Assembly (NCBI GenBank): GCA_038109305.1
Contig: JAYNIR010000004.1
Location: 62,001 to 126,000 of the forward strand
Direction of reading: 5' to 3'
DNA length: 64,000 bases
Source of the DNA: UBA1479 sp038109305
Lineage (GTDB): Bacteria; Pseudomonadota; Alphaproteobacteria; Rhodospirillales; Casp-alpha2
This document shows, piece by piece, positions 42,657 to 50,962 of this stretch. How positions within the stretch are numbered: position 1 is the stretch's first letter; every line of letters begins with the position of its first letter. Position numbers and translations under genes: made by a program. The notes under the pieces were generated by a model. The model saw only the letters and a list, made by a program, of their open reading frames with translations. It made no database searches and was not told where the DNA came from.

Positions 42657-43472
42657 ATGGCCGCGTTTACCGGCATCGCCGTCATCATCCCGGCCCGTTA
42701 CGGATCGACCCGGTTTCCGGGCAAGCCGCTGGCGCCCGTCGCTGGCGTGCCGATGATCCAGCGCATCTGGGCCGTCGCCCGCGCGGCGGACGGCGTCGAC
42801 CGCGTCGCCGTCGCCACCGACGACGCGCGCATCGCCGACGCGGTCCGGTCTTTCGGCGGCGAAGCGGTGATGACCCCCGAAGATTGCCGCAACGGCACCG
42901 AACGGGTGTGCGCCGCCGCCCGGGACATGGACCCCCGGCCGGAGATCGTCATCAATTTGCAGGGCGATGCGGTGCTGACGCCGCCCTGGGTAATCGGCGC
43001 CCTGGCGGGGGCTTTCGACGATCCCGCCGTGGTCATGGCGACGCCCGCGGTTGCTCTGACCGACGATCAGGTCGACGCGCTCCACCGCCACAAGCAGGAT
43101 CACCCGGCGAGCGGCACCACCGTCGTCCGCGACAATCAGAACGACGCGCTTTATTTTTCCAAGGCGGTCATCCCGTTCCGACGCCATCCCGGCGCGCCGG
43201 TGTTCCGCCATATCGGCATTTACGGATACCGCCGGGACTGCCTGGAACGGCTGGCGACCCTGCCCGAAGGCGCGCTTGAAAAGATCGAAGGGCTCGAACA
43301 GCTCCGCGCGCTGGAAAACAAAATCCCGATCCGCGTGGTCGAGGTCGATTACCGGGGCCGCAGCCACTGGTCCGTCGACAGCCCGGGCGATCTGGCCGAG
43401 GCGGAAAATCTGATCAAGGCCGAAGGCGAACTGCTGTCGGTCTATGACGGCAACGGGTCTGCCCAAGGATGA
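42657..43472 (+). CDS. kdsB: 3-deoxy-manno-octulosonate cytidylyltransferase KdsB
   Basis: KdsB activates KDO with CTP to CMP-KDO for lipopolysaccharide core synthesis. The 271-residue protein has the nucleotide motif IPARYGSTRFPGKPLAPVAGVPMI (11-34), VAVATDDARIADAV, MTPEDCRNGTERVC and VINLQGDAVLTPPWVI. The sugar-binding end is FRHIGIYGYRRDCLERL and LEKIEGLEQLRALE near 220-233. QGDAVL replaces the more common QGDEPL. GGAG precedes the ATG at 42657. It overlaps the histidine-phosphatase-like gene by 4 nt (ATGA). Confidence 0.9.
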   Translation: MAAFTGIAVIIPARYGSTRFPGKPLAPVAGVPMIQRIWAVARAADGVDRVAVATDDARIADAVRSFGGEAVMTPEDCRNGTERVCAAARDMDPRPEIVINLQGDAVLTPPWVIGALAGAFDDPAVVMATPAVALTDDQVDALHRHKQDHPASGTTVVRDNQNDALYFSKAVIPFRRHPGAPVFRHIGIYGYRRDCLERLATLPEGALEKIEGLEQLRALENKIPIRVVEVDYRGRSHWSVDSPGDLAEAENLIKAEGELLSVYDGNGSAQG

Positions 43473-44125
43473 AATTGCTGCTGGTCCGTCACGGCAACAC
43501 CTTCGCCGCCGGCGAAACGCCCGTGCGCGTCGGCGCCAACGAAGACCTGCCCCTGACGCCCGAGGGCGAGGATCAGGCGCGGCGGCTGGCGGCGGCCATG
43601 AAGGCGGCGGGCGTCCAGCCTAATCTATGGGTCGCCGGACCGCTGAAACGCACGCAGCGCCATGCGCACGTTCTGATGACCGAATTTAATGCCGAGGGCG
43701 CGATGGAAACCGATCCGCGCTTGACCGAAATCGACTACGGCCCTTGGGGCGGCCTGTCGGACGCGGAAATCATCGATCGCTTCGGGCCCGAAGCCGAGGC
43801 CGAACTGGCGGCCTGGGAAAAGGCGAGCCGCTGGCCGGAAAAAACCGCCCGATGGTCGCCCGGCTCGGGCGCGGTGACCGCCAACGTGCGGGCGCTCGCG
43901 GGCGAACTGGAGGCCCGTGCAGCCGGCGGCACGGCACTGGTCTGTTCATCCAACGGCATCCTCCGCTATTTCCTGGAACTGACCGGCGAAGGCCTCTCGG
44001 CCCATCAGGCCGAAGGCAAGGCGAAGATGTCGACCGGCGCGGCGTCGCTTCTGGACATCGAAAACGGCCGCGCCCGGGTCCGGTTTTGGAACGTCCGTGC
44101 GGGCGAGCCACTGCCCCTTGCCTGA
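43469..44125 (+). CDS. Histidine-phosphatase-superfamily protein, second catalytic His replaced
   Basis: The 218-residue protein has the RHG motif LLLVRHGNT at residues 3-11, the Arg in GPLKRTQRHAHVL and the acidic string EIDYGPWGGLSDAEI. The region that should hold the second His (as in VSHGGVIR) reads LVCSSNGILRYFLELTGEGL, with Ser-Asn in place of His-Gly. The protein may be a weak or modified phosphatase. It is coupled to kdsB by a 4-nt overlap. Cleavage of KDO-8-phosphate is performed by KdsC elsewhere, so its role in this pathway is not established; a sugar-phosphate activity is possible. Confidence 0.85.
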   Translation: MKLLLVRHGNTFAAGETPVRVGANEDLPLTPEGEDQARRLAAAMKAAGVQPNLWVAGPLKRTQRHAHVLMTEFNAEGAMETDPRLTEIDYGPWGGLSDAEIIDRFGPEAEAELAAWEKASRWPEKTARWSPGSGAVTANVRALAGELEARAAGGTALVCSSNGILRYFLELTGEGLSAHQAEGKAKMSTGAASLLDIENGRARVRFWNVRAGEPLPLA

Positions 44126-44199
44126 TCCGCGGTTTTGACCTGACCGCCGTCCTGCCTTATACCGGCCCGGCGCACGGATAATGGAAACAGGGGGATCCG

Positions 44200-44637
44200 A
44201 TGGCCTTACAGGAAGACCTGAACCTGGTGATGGGACACGTGATGACCATATCGCGGATGATTTTGGGCGAACGGGCGGCGCTGACGCCGTTTGCCGTGGT
44301 CATGACCGCGCCGGGCGACGTGCTGCACATTTCCGGTGACGCCGACCGGGAACCCGCCGACACCATCGACCGGCTGACCGCCGCCTGCAGCGCCAAGGCT
44401 AAGGCCGGCGAATACCGGGCGGTCGCCATCGCCTACGACGTGCGGATCGAAGCGCCGGGCGGCACGGGGCCGGAAGACGCGGTCGCCGTCAACTTCGACC
44501 ACAAGGATAATGCGTCCGTCGTCTATTGCCTGCCGTATGGATTTTCGGGCGGAGAAATCACCATGAAGGACCCGCTGACAGATCAGGGCGAACACCTGAT
44601 TTTCGGCCAACCGAGCGGCATCATTCGCCCGGACTGA
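44200..44637 (+). CDS. Hypothetical protein
   Basis: I do not recognise this 145-residue protein. It is cytosolic by composition. It starts MALQEDLNLVMGHVMTISRM and has an alternating hydrophobic pattern (FAVVMTAPGDVLHISGDAD, AVAIAYDVRIEAPGG) suggesting a beta-rich core, with VAVNFDHKDNASVVYCLPYGF and IIRPD at the end. GGGGAT precedes the ATG. It lies between the phosphatase-like gene and the CBS pseudogene and shows no operon with either. The codon usage is consistent with real coding sequence. Confidence 0.65.
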   Translation: MALQEDLNLVMGHVMTISRMILGERAALTPFAVVMTAPGDVLHISGDADREPADTIDRLTAACSAKAKAGEYRAVAIAYDVRIEAPGGTGPEDAVAVNFDHKDNASVVYCLPYGFSGGEITMKDPLTDQGEHLIFGQPSGIIRPD

Positions 44638-44651
44638 GACCGGCCGAAGGC

Positions 44652-45086
44652 CTAGAGGCCTTCCCACAGGTGTTCTTCGAATTCGATCTTGCGCCCGTAT
44701 TCAGCCAGGTCGGCGGGCGGAAAATCCCGGATCGATACGATCCCGAAACCGCGCTGGCCCAGCCCGGTGACCGCCACGTGGCGGATGCCCCGGTCGTGCA
44801 CCAGCTTTGCCACTTCGAACCCCCTGCGATCCGCGTCCAACGCGATGATCCGCTTCGTAATAACATCGCCGACGGGCGTTTTCGCGGGGTCCAGGCTCTC
44901 GGCGACAACCCGGCGCAGCAGATCAGGTTCGGTGAAGATGCCGCGAAGCCCGCGGTCCCTGACGACCAGCACTGCGGCGACGTTGCGCACGCTCATACTT
45001 TTGACCGTCTGGGTGACGCTGGTTTCCGGCGTGACGGAGAGTAGATTTTAGCCCTCAAGGAAGGATCGGAGCGTCCGGTGCGGCAT
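44652..45086 (-). pseudogene. CBS-domain protein gene with an early nonsense codon
   Basis: From ATG 45086 (GGAGAAA upstream) the frame reads MPHRTLRSFLEG, then TAA at 45048-45050. It continues in the same frame as NLLSVTPETSVTQTVKSMSVRNVAAVLVVRD and on through a normal pair of CBS domains (RGLRGIFTEPDLLRRVV, TPVGDVITKRIIALD, FEVAKLVHDRGIRHVAVTG) to 44652. One base change at a Gln- or Lys-type codon explains the break. A shorter product could start at ATG 44996, but it would lack the first strand and helix. CBS pairs normally bind adenosine nucleotides. The gene may be inactive or read through. Confidence 0.78.
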
Positions 45087-45203
45087 GGCGTTTCTCCTGC
45101 GGCCGCGCACCTTGGGCAGCGCGGCGAAGAATTATCCTAGCACACAACGGCGGCGCCGGGGTCAGGCACATATTCCGGCGGCGGCAATCGGTCTCTTGCA
45201 GAA

Positions 45204-46112
45204 TCAGACGCGGCTTAGGATCAAAAGCAAAATCGCCGCGATGATCATCAGGATGCCGACGACTTCCAGCCGCGTGACCTTTTCCTTGAAGAAAAAGATC
45301 GACGCGCAGAAGGTGAACACCAGTTCGATCTGCCCGACGGCGCGGACATAGGCGGCGTTCTGCAGCGTGAAGGCGATAAACCAGAAGATCGACCCCGCCA
45401 TGCCGATCAGGCCGACGGCCGCCGACCACTTCCAGTGCACGAACACGTCCGTCAACGTCTGGCGTTCCTTCCACGCAAGATAGACGCCCATGATCATCGT
45501 CTGCATGACCAGCGCGACGACCAGCGTAAAGGCCACGGTCATGGCCAGATCGTCGCAGGCGAGCGCCCGCGTGGCACCCCGAAAAAACACCACCGACGCG
45601 CCTAGCAACGCGCCGCAGAACAGCCCGATCAGGGTCGCCTTTTCGGCAATGCCGGCGACCAGTGCGCCCAGGGAAATCTTCGACTGCCCCGCCGACAACA
45701 CGACGACGCCCAAACTGGCCAGCCCGATGGCAGCGGCGGCGGGCACGGTCACTTCATCGCCCAGGATCAAAAAACCAAGGATCGCGACCTGAAACACCTC
45801 GGTCTTTGAAAACGTCGTGCCGACCGCGAAGTTACGGAACTGAAACAGATACAGCAGCACCACCGTGAACAGCACCTGGAACAGCCCACCCAGGAAAGTG
45901 TGCATCATGAAAATCATGTTGGGTTCGGGGATCGCCTTGCCACCGACGAAATGTAGCACGGCGATGTAGACCAGCGCGAATGGCAGCGCGTACAGGAACC
46001 GAACATAGGCCGCGCCCAGCGTCGTCAGGCGGCCTTTCAGGTGTTTTTGGATGGCCGACCGGGCGTTCTGCATGAACGCCGCCAGGACGGTGATGGGAAT
46101 CCAGAGTTCCAA
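45204..46112 (-). CDS. EamA/DMT-family transporter
   Basis: This 302-residue protein has ten hydrophobic segments in two EamA-like repeats. Typical strings include LLYLFQFRNFAVGTTFSKTEVFQVAILGFLILGDEV at the end of repeat one and GQIELVFTFCASIFFFKEKVTRLEVVGILMIIAAILLLIL at the end. I chose the TTG start at 46112 (LELWIPITVLAAF), with GAGGA upstream, as it places the first membrane helix at the N-terminus; the frame is open to 46178. The substrate is unknown. It is unrelated in sequence detail to the EamA protein at 7422. Confidence 0.85.
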   Translation of the reverse strand: MELWIPITVLAAFMQNARSAIQKHLKGRLTTLGAAYVRFLYALPFALVYIAVLHFVGGKAIPEPNMIFMMHTFLGGLFQVLFTVVLLYLFQFRNFAVGTTFSKTEVFQVAILGFLILGDEVTVPAAAAIGLASLGVVVLSAGQSKISLGALVAGIAEKATLIGLFCGALLGASVVFFRGATRALACDDLAMTVAFTLVVALVMQTMIMGVYLAWKERQTLTDVFVHWKWSAAVGLIGMAGSIFWFIAFTLQNAAYVRAVGQIELVFTFCASIFFFKEKVTRLEVVGILMIIAAILLLILSRV

Positions 46113-46357
46113 ATGACCGGTCCTCGGGGGATGATCGGCGGCGGCAGGCGCACTTGAAATACGAAACGCTAAAATCAATACCCGCTCTCGAAGTCCCAGG
46201 AAACCCTATATTTTCTCAGTTCCCGTTCAAATTCTGCTCATGCCCGCGTGGTTTCTCCATTCACGTGACGGCGGATCGGTCGAATTTGTGGCATACCCCT
46301 GCTGGCTCAATGCCGGGCTGCTATCTATCAACGACAGCCGGTCAAGAAACCGACGAT

Positions 46358-46810
46358 ATGCCGGGGAACCACCAATTGGAGACACGAACGGTCGACGGGG
46401 CGATGGTTCAGTCCGTCGATGCGGCCTATGGCGGTGTCTACCGATTGCTGGTCGATTCAGAAGATTATCTGAGCGGCGGCAACAACAGCCGCCCGCTGCA
46501 TGGCCTGACGCCTCACGAATGGATGCTCGTCATCAGTCAGGAAATGCGGATCACCGCACGCCTGGGCTCGGTACTGGCGTGGCTGATGATGGTCCGGACG
46601 ATCGACGCCGGCGAGGTCGAGGACGTACGCCGTTCCCTCGGCCGGGTCGATCCGTTTGACACCGCGCAATGCTGCATGGATACGGCCGCCCATCGCGACC
46701 GGCGCTTGCCGGACCGGCTCCGCGATCTGTTGAAGGAAAGCCATCGGGTTTACCTAAAGGTCGTGGAAATGGACGTAACGCTGTGCGCCGCCTTTAGCCC
46801 GGGCCATTGA
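46358..46810 (+). CDS. rcdA: DUF1465 family protein (RcdA homologue)
   Basis: The 150-residue protein from ATG 46358 matches DUF1465, the family of Caulobacter RcdA. That protein is an adaptor that helps ClpXP degrade CtrA and other cell-cycle proteins. Typical strings are YGGVYRLLVDSEDYL, then EWMLVISQEMRITARLGSVLAWLMMVRTIDAGEVEDV, and a C-terminal helix RLPDRLRDLLKESHRVYLKVVEMD. The frame is open to 46154, but the upstream residues are not RcdA-like and a start at 46358 is preferred. The gene is monocistronic. Function is inferred from the family. Confidence 0.8.
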   Translation: MPGNHQLETRTVDGAMVQSVDAAYGGVYRLLVDSEDYLSGGNNSRPLHGLTPHEWMLVISQEMRITARLGSVLAWLMMVRTIDAGEVEDVRRSLGRVDPFDTAQCCMDTAAHRDRRLPDRLRDLLKESHRVYLKVVEMDVTLCAAFSPGH

Positions 46811-46901
46811 TTTAGGGCCATTGACCCCGGGCTTCGGGTGTTGTCTCCTTAATACAAGCGGCCAATGAAAACGGCTGCATCGAAGTTGGGAGGCGGCGCC
46901 A

Positions 46902-48593
46902 GTGGGCGGGACAACGGACATCCCGGGCAATATATTCGAGCGCGGTCTGAGCCGGACCGGCGCGAATTATCAGCCGCAATCCCCGGTGACATTCCTGGTG
47001 TGGGCGGCGGCAGTCTATCCGGACCGCATCGCCGCCATTCACGGGACCCGGCACATCACCTATGGCGACATGCTGGCCCGATGCCGCCAGCTGGCGTCGG
47101 CGCTCCGCGCGCGGGGCATCGGCCCGGGCGACGCCGTGTCGTTCATGGGCGCCAACACGCCGGAACTACTCGAAGGCCACTACGGCATCCCCATGGCCGG
47201 CGCGGTGCTGAACGCGCTGAACACTCGGCTGGATGCCGCCACCATCGCCTTCATCCTGGATCATGCGGAAAGCAAGCTTCTGATCACCGACCGGGAACAT
47301 GCGCCGGTTATCAAGGATGCGCTCGCCAAACTGAGCCGCAAAATCCCGGTGATCGACGTCGACGACCCGGAAACCGAAAACCAGGGCGGTGAACGGGGCG
47401 ACCGTCTGGGCGAGATGGATTACGAGACGTTCCTCGAAACCGGCGACCCGGACTTCCCCATCGCCCCGCCCGAGGATGAATGGCAGGCGATCAGCCTGAA
47501 TTATACATCCGGCACCACCGGCAACCCCAAGGGCGTCGTCTATCACCACCGGGGCGCCTTCGTCACCGCCATGGGCGGCGCTTTGGTGTCGCGGCTCGAC
47601 CGCCATTCGCGCTATCTATGGACCCTGCCGATGTTTCATTGCAACGGGTGGAGCTACCCCTGGTCCATCACCGCCATGGCGGGGACGCATGTGTGCTTGC
47701 GCCGCGTCGACCCAGCGCTGATTTTTCCGATGATCCGGGATCACGCCGTCACCCACATGTGCGGCGCGCCGGTCGTTTTGAACATGCTGATCCACGCGCC
47801 AGACGAGGCCAAGGTTGCATTCGACCAACGGGTCGACATCTTCACCGGCGGCGCGGCGCCGCCTTCAGCCGTCATCGAAGGCATGGAGAAAATGGGCTTT
47901 CGGGTGACGCATCTGTATGGGCTTACGGAATCCTACGGGCCCAGCACCTTCTGCGCCTGGCAGGACGCGTGGGACGGGCTCGACGCCCGCGCCAAGGCGA
48001 AACAGGTCAGCCGCGCCGGCGTACGCTATCCGTCGCTTTCCGATCAGACGATCATGGATCCCACGACCATGGAACCGGTACCCTGGGACGGCGAAACCAT
48101 GGGTGAGATCATGCTGCGCGGCCATTCGATCATGAAGGGTTACCTGAAAAACCCGAATGCGACCGAGGCAGCATTCCGAGGCGGCTGGTTCCACACCGGC
48201 GATTTGGGCGTCATGCACCCGGACGGCTACATCGAAATCAAGGACCGCTCGAAGGACGTGATCGTTTCCGGCGGGGAAAACATTTCGTCACTTGAGGTTG
48301 AAGAATGCCTGTACCGCCATCCGGACGTGATGGAAGCCGCCGTCGTCGCCATGCCGCACGAAAAATGGCAGGAACGTCCCTGCGCCTTCGTGACGCTGAA
48401 AAAAGGCGCGGAAGGCAAAACCGACGAACGCGCCATCATCGATTTCTGCCGCGACACCATCGCGCACTACAAAGCGCCGGACCAGGTCATCTTCGGGCCG
48501 CTGCCCAAGACGTCGACGGGCAAGATTCAGAAATTCGTGCTGCGCGAACGGGCGGCCAAAGAAACCGCATTGAAAACCAAGGCGGGAGACTAA
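46902..48593 (+). CDS. Acyl-CoA synthetase (AMP-dependent ligase)
   Basis: This is a 563-residue ANL-superfamily ligase. P-loop SLNYTSGTTGNPKGVVYHH is near residue 200, the aromatic-pocket region LPMFHCNGWSYPW follows, the A5 motif is LYGLTESYGP, A7/A8 is WFHTGDLGVMHPDGYIEIKDRSKDVIVSGGENISSLEVE, and the C-terminal Lys motif is LPKTSTGKIQKFVLRE. The motif order and length fit medium/long-chain ligases and the DmdB-like group. The GTG start at 46902 is supported by homology of the N-terminus. The SDR follows 5 nt downstream, so they are cotranscribed. Confidence 0.9.
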   Translation: MGGTTDIPGNIFERGLSRTGANYQPQSPVTFLVWAAAVYPDRIAAIHGTRHITYGDMLARCRQLASALRARGIGPGDAVSFMGANTPELLEGHYGIPMAGAVLNALNTRLDAATIAFILDHAESKLLITDREHAPVIKDALAKLSRKIPVIDVDDPETENQGGERGDRLGEMDYETFLETGDPDFPIAPPEDEWQAISLNYTSGTTGNPKGVVYHHRGAFVTAMGGALVSRLDRHSRYLWTLPMFHCNGWSYPWSITAMAGTHVCLRRVDPALIFPMIRDHAVTHMCGAPVVLNMLIHAPDEAKVAFDQRVDIFTGGAAPPSAVIEGMEKMGFRVTHLYGLTESYGPSTFCAWQDAWDGLDARAKAKQVSRAGVRYPSLSDQTIMDPTTMEPVPWDGETMGEIMLRGHSIMKGYLKNPNATEAAFRGGWFHTGDLGVMHPDGYIEIKDRSKDVIVSGGENISSLEVEECLYRHPDVMEAAVVAMPHEKWQERPCAFVTLKKGAEGKTDERAIIDFCRDTIAHYKAPDQVIFGPLPKTSTGKIQKFVLRERAAKETALKTKAGD

Positions 48594-48598
48594 GGACC

Positions 48599-49366
48599 AT
48601 GTTCAAGAACGACCTTCTGGCCGGCAGAGCGGCGATGGTCACCGGCGCGTCCTCGGGCCTCGGCCGGCACTTCGCGCAGGTACTAGCTGCGCATGGCGCG
48701 GCGGTCGCGTGCTGCGCCCGGAGGGCGGACGCACTTGCCAAAACCGTCGATGCTATAACGGCTGTGGGCGGCAAGGCGTGGACGGCTGAAATGGACGTAA
48801 CGGATGCAAATTCGGTCGCCGCCGCATTCGATGCGGCGGAACAAGCCCTCGGCCCGATTGCGGTCTTGATCAACAACGCGGGCATCGCATCGACCGCCCG
48901 GGCCATGGAAATCGACGAAGCTACGTGGGACCGGGTGATGGACACCAACCTAAAGGGGGCGTGGTCCGTGGCGCAAACCTTTGCCAAGCGCCTTGCCGCC
49001 GCCGAAACGCCCGGCGCCATCGTCAACACGGCGTCGATCATGGGCCTTCGGCAGTCGGCAGGGGTGCTACCCTACGCCGTTTCCAAGGCGGGCCTGGTAC
49101 AGATGACCAAACTTCTGGCGCTGGAATGGGCGCGGTATGGCATCCGCGTCAACGCCATCGCGCCGGGATACATCGTCACCGACCTGAACCGCGATTTTCT
49201 AGCCGGCGACGCCGGCGAGGCTTTGAAAAAACGCGTGCCGCAACGCCGCTTCGGCCAACCGCATGAGTTGGACGGCGCGGTGTTGTTGCTGGCATCGGAC
49301 GCCGGGGCCTACATGACCGGCGAAATCATCGCCGTCGACGGCGGCCATCTTGTGAATACGCTCTAG
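48599..49366 (+). CDS. SDR-family oxidoreductase (3-oxoacyl reductase-like)
   Basis: This is a 255-residue classical SDR: cofactor TGASSGLGRHFAQVL near 15-29, NNAGIAST near 95-102, catalytic Ser in IVNTASIMG, and YAVSKAGL carrying Tyr and Lys. The C-terminus ends ASDAGAYMTGEIIAVDGG. It matches FabG-like 3-hydroxyacyl dehydrogenases, so a beta-oxidation-like step on the CoA ester from the ligase upstream is plausible. The ATG at 48599 has AAGGA before it. The alpha/beta hydrolase gene begins 26 nt downstream. Confidence 0.9.
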   Translation: MFKNDLLAGRAAMVTGASSGLGRHFAQVLAAHGAAVACCARRADALAKTVDAITAVGGKAWTAEMDVTDANSVAAAFDAAEQALGPIAVLINNAGIASTARAMEIDEATWDRVMDTNLKGAWSVAQTFAKRLAAAETPGAIVNTASIMGLRQSAGVLPYAVSKAGLVQMTKLLALEWARYGIRVNAIAPGYIVTDLNRDFLAGDAGEALKKRVPQRRFGQPHELDGAVLLLASDAGAYMTGEIIAVDGGHLVNTL

Positions 49367-49391
49367 GCCCCCGAACCCCGAACCGAAGGAA

Positions 49392-50288
49392 ATGCCCATG
49401 CCCACCGCAAAAGCCGACGACGGCATTTCGCTGAATTACGAAGACTCGGGCGGCGACGGCGACGCCATCCTGTTCCTGCATGAATACGGCGGCGACCCAC
49501 GCAGCTGGGCCGATCAGGTCAAGGTCTTCCGCAGGACCAACCGCTGCCTTGTCCCGGCGACGCGCGGTTACGCGCCTTCAGATATTCCGGCGGACAGCGC
49601 CGCCTACAGTTACGAGATCGTCGCCGAGGATGCGCGCGCGGTGCTCGATGCGGCGGGCGTGAAAAAGGCGCACGTGGTCGGGCTTTCCATGGGTGCCTAC
49701 ACGGGCTTGATTCTGGCGCTTCGCCATCCGGGACGGGTCGCGTCCCTGGTCGCGGCTTCCGGCGGGGCGGGATCACACCCACGCGAAAACCCGAACTTCC
49801 GTGCCGAGGGGGCGCGCCTCGCCGATGAAATCCAGGCAGCGGACGTGTTCCCGGCGGACGATTTCGGCAACGGACCGACGCGCCTGCAGTTAAAGCAGAA
49901 GGACCGGGCCGGGTGGGAAAAATTCCGCGACGGGCTTGCCGAACACGACTGCATCGGCTCAGCCCACGTGCTCCGCAACATCGTGTCCGGCCGGCCGTCG
50001 CTCTACGATTTCGAAGATGTCTTGCGCGCATCGATGACGCCGGTCTTGTGCATGGTGGGGGACGAGGACGAACCGGCTCTCGAGATCAACCTGTGGCTCA
50101 AGCGGACCATGCCGGGGGCGGGCCTGTCGGTCATTCCGAAATCGGGACATCTGTTGAATTTGGAAGAACCGGCGCTGTTCAACCTGCGCATTGCGCGGTT
50201 TCACCAGGCGCTGGAGACCGGCGACTGGCCGATGCGCGATATGTCGACGGTGGGGTTTGCCGGCGTCGCGCCGGCGGCGAAAAACTAG
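49392..50288 (+). CDS. Alpha/beta-fold hydrolase
   Basis: The 298-residue hydrolase has HEYGGDPRSWADQV near 30 (oxyanion side), the nucleophile elbow VVGLSMGAYTGL near 96-107 (Ser in GxSxG) and a late acid in VLCMVGDEDEPALEI. The catalytic His is in IPKSGHLLNLEEP. It could be an esterase or lactonase acting with the ligase and SDR upstream (26-nt spacing). Its last ~330 nt are overlapped by the open frame of the PilZ gene on the other strand. Confidence 0.88.
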   Translation: MPMPTAKADDGISLNYEDSGGDGDAILFLHEYGGDPRSWADQVKVFRRTNRCLVPATRGYAPSDIPADSAAYSYEIVAEDARAVLDAAGVKKAHVVGLSMGAYTGLILALRHPGRVASLVAASGGAGSHPRENPNFRAEGARLADEIQAADVFPADDFGNGPTRLQLKQKDRAGWEKFRDGLAEHDCIGSAHVLRNIVSGRPSLYDFEDVLRASMTPVLCMVGDEDEPALEINLWLKRTMPGAGLSVIPKSGHLLNLEEPALFNLRIARFHQALETGDWPMRDMSTVGFAGVAPAAKN

Positions 50289-50714
50289 CGCCGGAAACCC
50301 GGACCAGGAAATCAGTTTCGGCGAACCCAGGGTGCGGACGGTCAGGTCGCGTTCGACCTCCATCTCCCCATCGAATTCGATGGCGTAGCCGCCGTCGAAC
50401 AGGCGGACCACCCGCCCCGGCAGCTTGGCCCGGCCGTTCAATTCCGGGACGACTGAATCGCCTTCGGCCAGCATATGGACTTGAGGCACATCGCCCGCCG
50501 GATAGACCACGGCAGCGCCGCCCGGGGAAATATTTAGAAGCTGGCCCCTGCCCCCGGCCGCGCCAAGGCCGGTTTCGATATTGATGTCGCCGCGCACGAT
50601 GGAGCGCGGGCTGCGGCGAAGGTCATCGGTGTCAGATTTACGAACGGCGGCGGCCCCACCACCGATTTCCGGTGCGAGCCACCTGCTGTAACGGTCGGCA
50701 CAGTCGGGTCGCAT
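49959..50714 (-). CDS. PilZ-domain protein with a C-terminal extension into the neighbouring gene
   Basis: The protein starts MRPDCADRYSRWL at 50714 (GGAGG upstream). Residues ~35-130 form a PilZ domain: RRSPRSIVRGDINIETGL gives the RxxxR motif, LLNISPGGAAVVYP gives the (D/N)xSxxG motif, and GRVVRLFDGGYAIEFDGEM follows, so it should bind cyclic di-GMP. After about residue 140 the reading continues without a stop for ~110 Arg-rich residues that lie antisense to the alpha/beta hydrolase. The normal 3' end was therefore probably lost. The PilZ domain itself looks complete. Confidence 0.75.
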   Translation of the reverse strand: MRPDCADRYSRWLAPEIGGGAAAVRKSDTDDLRRSPRSIVRGDINIETGLGAAGGRGQLLNISPGGAAVVYPAGDVPQVHMLAEGDSVVPELNGRAKLPGRVVRLFDGGYAIEFDGEMEVERDLTVRTLGSPKLISWSGFPALVFRRRRDAGKPHRRHIAHRPVAGLQRLVKPRNAQVEQRRFFQIQQMSRFRNDRQARPRHGPLEPQVDLESRFVLVPHHAQDRRHRCAQDIFEIVERRPAGHDVAEHVG

Positions 50715-50962
50715 GGCGCGGCCTCCTTCTCGTACCTCCCATTCCCTGATGAGCGAGACGTTTTTTCTATTCGTATCGTCTAAAGTATAACACAGAAACA
50801 CACCGCCGTATGAAAATTACCTGACAACCGCCTGAATACAACGGGAACCTGTGGATAACCCGGTCCCGGGCGCGTGCGGGGACAGCGGGCCTTGGCCTGC
50901 AGCGCGGATCGGGATACAACGCCGGGACCGTTCGATTCTTCCTCTGATGCCGAAGGCGCGCC

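Noticed and set aside
42504..43466. Upstream extension of the sodium-channel frame to 594 residues
   Set aside because: The extra part is antisense to kdsB and its translation is not channel-like. A normal N-terminus with ribosome site is at 42503.
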